From positions 1 through 37,970 of the forward strand of contig CAJPNN010000009.1 in NCBI GenBank assembly GCA_905372035.1: a stretch of 37,970 nucleotides of DNA, given 5' to 3'. This stretch comes from Bacillota bacterium. GTDB lineage: Bacteria > Bacillota > Clostridia > Peptostreptococcales > Anaerovoracaceae. The notes under the pieces were generated by a model. That model worked only from the letters and a program-made list of their open reading frames with translations, was not told the origin of the DNA and did not search any database. The translations under genes were made by a program, and so were the position numbers. Shown here piece by piece: positions 33,563 through 37,970 of this stretch (its first letter is position 1; every line of letters starts with the position of its first letter).

Positions 33563-34327
33563 ATGTCAAATATTGCAAAAACGGAGGAATTGATAAAAAT
33601 TGATGAAGTAAATAATAAATTGGCGGACTTTGCTGTGAAGAATACGGAAAGATATTACAGGCTTGCGTACAGTTTTGTAAAAAATGAGGATGCAGCTGTG
33701 GACTCGGTTTGTGAAGCCGTATATTTCAGTCTTTATAATGCAAGAAAAATGAAAGAAATCCCTCCTGAAATGGATAATTGGTTCTTGCAGCTTGTTTTGA
33801 AGTCGGCTATGAGGGAAATGCGAAGAAATAATAAGGAACGTGAATTTACGGATAATTCACAAATATATGCTTATATGGAAACATTGGAGCACAGTATGAC
33901 AAATATATTTAAGTTGTATTATTTTGAAAATATGGCGATTAAGGATATAGTAGAAGTTATCGGTCTCCCGGAAAAACAGATCATGAAAAAATTAAAAAAT
34001 GTCATAGATAAACTCGGGATCAGTGAAGATTTGGACGAAAAATCCGAAAAAAAGCTCCGTGAGATGATAGAAGTATATGAGCAAGTCAAAATACCTGAAA
34101 GTATGTATTTGAAATTGCGGGAGACTATAGAAAAAGAAAGGCAGGCTTACGAAAAGGACATAAATAAGAGAATTAAAAATTCAAAACGTAAGCCTTTAGG
34201 AGTCCTGGCTTTGGCATTAGGCATATTCCTCTTGACTATACTGCTCGGCAGGACAAATCATAACTTTGCGGAATCGGTTTGCAGCATGCCGCTTATAGGA
34301 AATCTTTTTAAACCGTTTATATTGTAG
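33563..34327 (+). CDS. Membrane-anchored ECF sigma-like protein fused to a truncated RsiV-like anti-sigma anchor
   Basis: Unusual 254-aa protein. Residues about 25-95 resemble sigma-70 region 2 (YYRLAYSFVKNEDAAVDSV, then NWFLQLVLKSAMREMRRNNK), and about 105-152 resemble region 4 (IFKLYYFENMAIKDIVEVIG, then LPEKQIMKKLKNVIDKLG). The usual Thr-Val-Lys of the recognition helix is replaced and the region 2 glutamine is a cysteine, so promoter binding may be lost. From about 165 the protein looks like the N-terminus of RsiV-type anti-sigma factors: VYEQVKIPESMYLKLRETIE, a basic stretch, a membrane helix (211-229) and NFAESVCSMPLIGNLFK. It ends exactly where RsiV's outer domain would start. The ATG follows GGGAGGGGG. 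Function unknown; tethered sigma factor, decoy or regulator of the neighbouring symporter are possibilities. Confidence 0.75.
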   Translation: MSNIAKTEELIKIDEVNNKLADFAVKNTERYYRLAYSFVKNEDAAVDSVCEAVYFSLYNARKMKEIPPEMDNWFLQLVLKSAMREMRRNNKEREFTDNSQIYAYMETLEHSMTNIFKLYYFENMAIKDIVEVIGLPEKQIMKKLKNVIDKLGISEDLDEKSEKKLREMIEVYEQVKIPESMYLKLRETIEKERQAYEKDINKRIKNSKRKPLGVLALALGIFLLTILLGRTNHNFAESVCSMPLIGNLFKPFIL

Positions 34328-35935
34328 TTATCTATTTCTCCGATATACGCATTTACCGTCAATAAAAGTCATGTCGACCTTTAAATTCATAATTTCGCTA
34401 TCTTCGCAAGACGGGAAATCCCCCGAAAGGACAGCTAAATCGGCAGCTTTACCTACTTCAATGCTGCCTTTTATACTTTCCTCAAAAGAGGTATAGGCAC
34501 CGTTGTATGTGAACATTCTAAGAGCTTCTTCCTTGCTTATCTTTTCGTTCTGACTTATAGGCTGACCGCTTTGTGTTATACGGTTTACGGCAAGATGGAT
34601 TCCCATAAGAGGATTGGAAAATGTAATAGGACAATCACTGCTGCCCGGTGCGAGTATACCCATATCTATGAAACTTTTACAGGTGAACATTCTGTCAGTT
34701 CTTTCTTTTCCATAGTTTTTTACATATCCGTCACCGAACTCATATAAGAAAATAGGCTGTGGAACCGGTATTATATTATTCTTTTTTATGCGTTGCAAAA
34801 GTTCATCGTTTACTATGGCACAGTGTTCAATTCTGTGCCTATGATTATCTCGAGGATATTTTATAAGAGCTTTTTCTATAGCTCGTGATATCACATCTAC
34901 CGCTCGGTCGCCTACGGCATGAGAAGTGACCTGATGTCCCGCTTTGTGCGCTCTCAGTATTATATCGTCAACGACCTCGGGGTCCATACTGAGGACGCCT
35001 GAGAAGCTCGGATCTATAGCATACGGTTCAATAGTTGCAGCAGTCGGACCGCTGCTGCTTCCGTCTATCATAATTTTTATAGGTCCTATTTTAAAATGAG
35101 GATCGTTTCCGTTATCCACAGGAAGTTTTATGTGATTTTCTACAAAGGATATGTTTTCAATGAAAGAAAAGATCATGGCATTTACTTTTATTTGCAAAAG
35201 CCCCTCTTTTATTGCTTCTTTTTCGACTTCAAGTTGCATTTCGCCATAGCCTCCGGAATCGTGTACAGATGTGATCCCTTCAGAGATCAGGATTTTATCG
35301 GCTTTTTCCAGAGCAGTTTTTAACTCCGCTTTATTAGGCATCGCAGCTTTCATCATTGCCATGTGAGCGTTTTCTTTCATAACGCCTGTAGGAATACCTG
35401 AATCCGTTTTCTCTATTATACCTCCGGGTATGTCGGGAGCATAGTTGCCAATACCGGCTTTTTCGAGACCGAGAGTATTTAATGTGGAGATATGCGCGCA
35501 TGTTCTTGTGAGCATTACGGGATGATACGGCGCCACTTCGTCCATATCAAACCTGTCGGGATGACGGCTTTCGATCAGCTTGCTGTGATCATATCCCCAG
35601 CCTCGTATCCAACTTCCTTTCGGTTTAATTTTTGCTTGCTCCGCTATCTTTTCTTTTATGTCTTCTATAGATTTCACATACGGATAGCGGCAATCTATGG
35701 CTTCCGAATTCATCCCGAGAACACCCATATGTATGTGTGAATCTATAAATCCCGGGACAATACTGCGACCATCAAGATCTATAACTTCAGTATTCGCATC
35801 TACTGATCCTTTCAGATCACCATATTTTCCTACGCCTGCTATTTTTTCATTTTCTACTATCAGGGCTTCTGCAATGCTGTTTTCGCTGTCAACAGTTAAA
35901 ACGGTTCCGTTTATAAATGCAATTTTATTTTTCAT
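34328..35935 (-). CDS. Metal-dependent amidohydrolase (YtcJ-like, Amidohydrolase_3)
   Basis: Hydrolase of the metal-dependent amidohydrolase superfamily; YtcJ-type proteins lack a settled substrate. The 535 aa begin with a beta-sandwich (FINGTVLTVDSENS and EALIVENEKIAGVGKYG), the metal pair His67/His69 in VPGFIDSHIHMG, later HRHRIEHCAIVND, LAPGSSDCPITFSNPLMGIH with the catalytic aspartate, and the closing KAADLAVLSGDF plus MTFIDGKCVYR. Typical length. No signal peptide, so cytoplasmic. The ATG follows AAAGGAGG by 9 nt. The gene is separated from the upstream symporter pair by a strong terminator, yet the same strand and spacing suggest that it may act on an imported amide or peptide. Its stop abuts that of the sigma-like gene. 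Confidence 0.92.
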   Translation of the reverse strand: MKNKIAFINGTVLTVDSENSIAEALIVENEKIAGVGKYGDLKGSVDANTEVIDLDGRSIVPGFIDSHIHMGVLGMNSEAIDCRYPYVKSIEDIKEKIAEQAKIKPKGSWIRGWGYDHSKLIESRHPDRFDMDEVAPYHPVMLTRTCAHISTLNTLGLEKAGIGNYAPDIPGGIIEKTDSGIPTGVMKENAHMAMMKAAMPNKAELKTALEKADKILISEGITSVHDSGGYGEMQLEVEKEAIKEGLLQIKVNAMIFSFIENISFVENHIKLPVDNGNDPHFKIGPIKIMIDGSSSGPTAATIEPYAIDPSFSGVLSMDPEVVDDIILRAHKAGHQVTSHAVGDRAVDVISRAIEKALIKYPRDNHRHRIEHCAIVNDELLQRIKKNNIIPVPQPIFLYEFGDGYVKNYGKERTDRMFTCKSFIDMGILAPGSSDCPITFSNPLMGIHLAVNRITQSGQPISQNEKISKEEALRMFTYNGAYTSFEESIKGSIEVGKAADLAVLSGDFPSCEDSEIMNLKVDMTFIDGKCVYRRNR

Positions 35936-35958
35936 AATCGTTTACCTCCTTTATGAAC

Positions 35959-35980
35959 GGCTATTCAGGACAGGATAGCC
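35959..35980 (-). promoter_or_regulatory. Short hairpin in the amidohydrolase leader
   Basis: GGCTAT (35959-35964) and ATAGCC (35975-35980) are perfectly inverted around a 10-base centre. The element ends 12 bp before the AAAGGAGG of the amidohydrolase gene on the minus strand. It may be an operator or a leader hairpin; no U-tract follows. Confidence 0.35.
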
Positions 35981-36007
35981 TGATACGAGATAACTGATAA
36001 TATAATT

Positions 36008-36046
36008 AAAAAAGGGTGCCGACTTAACAAAGAAGCACCCTTTTTT
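36008..36046 (-). terminator. Strong intrinsic terminator of the symporter pair
   Basis: AAAAAAGGGTGC (36008-36019) and GCACCCTTTTTT (36035-36046) are a perfect 12-bp inverted repeat with a 15-base loop. Read on the minus strand it begins 4 nt after the stop of the second symporter and ends in a T-tract. It is symmetric, so it can act in both directions. Confidence 0.9.
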
Positions 36047-36050
36047 AGAA

Positions 36051-37547
36051 TTAATACATGTCGACCTGTTTGTAGAAATCTGAATATTGTTGTTTCAGTT
36101 GCGACATTAGCTTGTCCGGACGAGGTTTTGAAACCAGCGAAACTATTACAAATACTATGATATTTGCAATTAGCGCAAATAATGCTCCGCCGCCCATGGC
36201 AAAAGGCCCCGGAGCAGTTACGGAGGTGAATGTGAACAGGCATAACAGGCCCAATCCTACAACAATGCCGCAGAAAGCACCGGTACTTGTAGATCTCTTC
36301 CAGAATAATGCTCCGCAAGTAGGGATCATAATTTGTGCGGTGCCTCCCAAAGCAACCAACCCTATCGTGACAAGAAGTCCCGGAACAAACAGGCACATGA
36401 TATATGCTATGGCGGAGAAGATAAGAATTGCCCATCTTCCCACCCAAATAAGCTGATGTTCGGTAAGATTTTTGTTAACATATCTTCTGTGGAAGTCCAT
36501 AGTGTATATCGTTGATAGCGATAAAACCTGTGCATTTGCAGTGGACATCGCTGCCGCAGCTCCACATGCCATCAGGATGGAACCTACCACAAACGGTGCA
36601 TTGTTAAATAAAACTGTAGGTAAAATGTAATCGGCATTACTGTTTATAAGTTTAGTAACATCAGGATATAAAAGTTTTCCCGCATTTCCTGTAAGCATCG
36701 ACCCTATATATGCTATAGCGGCAAGAGCCAACAAGAAAGGCATAAAGTCGAAAGTTTTTGCAGAACGCACGGAATAGAATCTTGCCCATAGCTGAGGTCC
36801 CATGAAAGACCCTACAGGAGTTATTATAAACATTGCTATCCATGCCATCCACTTTCCGTCGGCAAGTGTGGTTTGCCCCGGGAATACCGACTCCACTTCT
36901 TTGAACATTTCTGTAGGGCCGCCAACTAAACTTGCAACGTAAAAACCTGCAAATATCATTCCGAAGAATAATAAGATCCCGTAGAATATATCACACCATG
37001 CGATAGCGCGTATACCGCCTGCCCATACATATATTATTATTACAATATAGAATATAAGTGCCGCCACAGAGAAAGGAATAAGTTTCCCCGAGGCAACCTG
37101 AATGAGGTATGCACCTCCGTTAAGTTGTATCTGGAGGTACGGCACCGTGCAGACGAGAAGAACTATGCCTACGAGGTTACCGAGCTTTCGGGAATCGTAT
37201 TGATGTGAAAAGAAATCTGTAGCTGTAACATAGTTATTAAGCTTTCCCATATACCATATTTTCTTACCGATAACATAGTACATTATTCCGAAAAAGATAT
37301 TCCATGCTATAGCTGTCCAGTATAAAGGACCCTCGGTATAAAAATACCCGTTGGATCCGAGAAAAGCAAAAGCACTCCACCAAGTTGCAGCTACTGAGAA
37401 GAATACTGCTATTCCACCCATTGCCCTTGATTGGATGAAGTAGTCTTCCGCGGTTGCGGTAGATTTACTTTTGGCAATAAAACCGATTGCCAGAGGGAAA
37501 ATCATAAAGAAGCCTATTACTATTAAAGCTATTGCATTCTGACTCAT
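36051..37547 (-). CDS. Sodium:solute symporter (SSS family), copy 2
   Basis: Na+-coupled importer, substrate unknown. The 498 aa form about 13 membrane helices; key segments are AEDYFIQSRAMGG, WWSAFAFLGSNGYFYTEGP, IIIYVWAGGIRAIAWCDI and AAAAMSTANAQVLSLSTIY, the last with the Na2-site Ser-Thr. The sequence ends in a polar tail (QQYSDFYKQVDMY). It is a paralogue of the symporter at 32008-33492 but lies on the other strand and comes with a small membrane partner gene, which overlaps its start by 4 bp (ATGA). It is closed by the strong terminator 4 nt beyond its stop. Pantothenate, proline and mono- or dicarboxylate uptake occur in the family; nothing here decides. Confidence 0.92.
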   Translation of the reverse strand: MSQNAIALIVIGFFMIFPLAIGFIAKSKSTATAEDYFIQSRAMGGIAVFFSVAATWWSAFAFLGSNGYFYTEGPLYWTAIAWNIFFGIMYYVIGKKIWYMGKLNNYVTATDFFSHQYDSRKLGNLVGIVLLVCTVPYLQIQLNGGAYLIQVASGKLIPFSVAALIFYIVIIIYVWAGGIRAIAWCDIFYGILLFFGMIFAGFYVASLVGGPTEMFKEVESVFPGQTTLADGKWMAWIAMFIITPVGSFMGPQLWARFYSVRSAKTFDFMPFLLALAAIAYIGSMLTGNAGKLLYPDVTKLINSNADYILPTVLFNNAPFVVGSILMACGAAAAMSTANAQVLSLSTIYTMDFHRRYVNKNLTEHQLIWVGRWAILIFSAIAYIMCLFVPGLLVTIGLVALGGTAQIMIPTCGALFWKRSTSTGAFCGIVVGLGLLCLFTFTSVTAPGPFAMGGGALFALIANIIVFVIVSLVSKPRPDKLMSQLKQQYSDFYKQVDMY

Positions 37548-37807
37548 TTATTTTCACCTCCTGTATCAAGATTTTGTGTTTGCTTGGGTTCACCCCAGTT
37601 ATCTTTGTAGGCGATGAATATGACTATTACCATGTAGAGCCACATTATAAGGGTGAAACCGTAGATGAACGGGAAGCCGAGGATGAACGGCTCTGATTTG
37701 TTTTGAAAAAACAGTACTCCCGGAAACTCCATAACAAGAAAACCTATAATCAGAAGTATCCAATAAAGCTTTGCTCTTCCGGACATTTTAGCATCCTTTG
37801 GTCGCAT
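37544..37807 (-). CDS. Small membrane protein accompanying the symporter (DUF3311-like)
   Basis: An 87-aa protein with two membrane helices (about 13-32 and 44-66), separated by a short turn containing EPFILGFPFIYGF, and a polar C-terminal tail. This G-x-P-F-x-Y pattern and the size fit the DUF3311-type proteins found directly upstream of SSS transporters, which may be small accessory subunits. The ATG at 37805-37807 follows AAAGGAGG by 8 nt; Met8 is a weaker alternative. The TGA overlaps the symporter start (ATGA), so the two are made together. Upstream, 37808-37970 is AT-rich; I find no gene or certain promoter in it. Confidence 0.85.
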   Translation of the reverse strand: MRPKDAKMSGRAKLYWILLIIGFLVMEFPGVLFFQNKSEPFILGFPFIYGFTLIMWLYMVIVIFIAYKDNWGEPKQTQNLDTGGENK

Positions 37808-37970
37808 AATAGAAACCTCCTTTCGTATAAAAATATAATTACTCTATCTATTTAAAATGATATATTAACAGGTTTAAAAACAATTTAAGAAAAACTTAAA
37901 AAAAACTAAAATGTTCAGACAACTTATGGTCAACAAGGATTCGCTCAATGACTTTTCAACCAATAATTGT

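Noticed and set aside
36965..37060. tRNA-like or RNA gene within symporter copy 2
   Set aside because: Apparent palindromes fall within conserved membrane-helix codons; no cloverleaf is possible.

Overview
The window reads as a chromosomal segment of a low-GC, anaerobic Gram-positive bacterium of the Clostridia. The evidence is strong AGGAGG-type ribosome binding sites, AT-rich intergenic DNA, an atpI-a-c-b-delta-alpha-gamma-beta-epsilon operon preceded by comEB/tagO/wecB-type genes (an arrangement known in Firmicutes), a clostridial-type secreted protein and a Na+-type c-ring. A narrower placement, such as Peptostreptococcales/Anaerovoracaceae, would be a guess. I see no rRNA, tRNA, CRISPR array, transposase or phage gene.

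Layout. 1-688 is the 3' end of leuB. 900-1457 is a small secreted protein whose 3' end carries a frame-shifting direct duplication. 1524-4804 (minus) is a PLP-dependent Orn/Lys/Arg decarboxylase translationally coupled to a long AraC-family protein with a degenerate GH39-like tail; a class 3 aldehyde dehydrogenase diverges from it. 6650-11871 carries a sirtuin, an Lrp/AsnC regulator behind an isochorismatase-fold hydrolase, surE and tex. 11872-12229 is noncoding and holds an exact-period 80-bp tandem repeat with nested inverted repeats.

12230-21418 is a tightly packed plus-strand run: glnS, malic enzyme, fumC, truA, dCMP deaminase, tagO/wecA, wecB and a MATE exporter, with many overlaps. Malic enzyme and fumarase link fumarate, malate and pyruvate. 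TagO and WecB supply the lipid-linked GlcNAc and the UDP-ManNAc used for wall polymers. 21648-28530 is the complete F1Fo ATP synthase operon. Its c subunit has Gln32, Val63, Glu65 and Thr66, the pattern of Na+-translocating rotors. A membrane zinc peptidase follows.

29325-37970 is a membrane and signalling region: a sensor kinase and OmpR-type regulator (minus), two paralogous sodium:solute symporters on opposite strands (one with a small DUF3311-like partner), a YtcJ-type amidohydrolase, and a membrane-anchored protein that looks like an ECF sigma factor fused to a truncated RsiV-like anti-sigma anchor. The last is the most unusual gene here. A Na+-driven ATP synthase together with two Na+ symporters suggests a sodium-based energy economy; this is inference.
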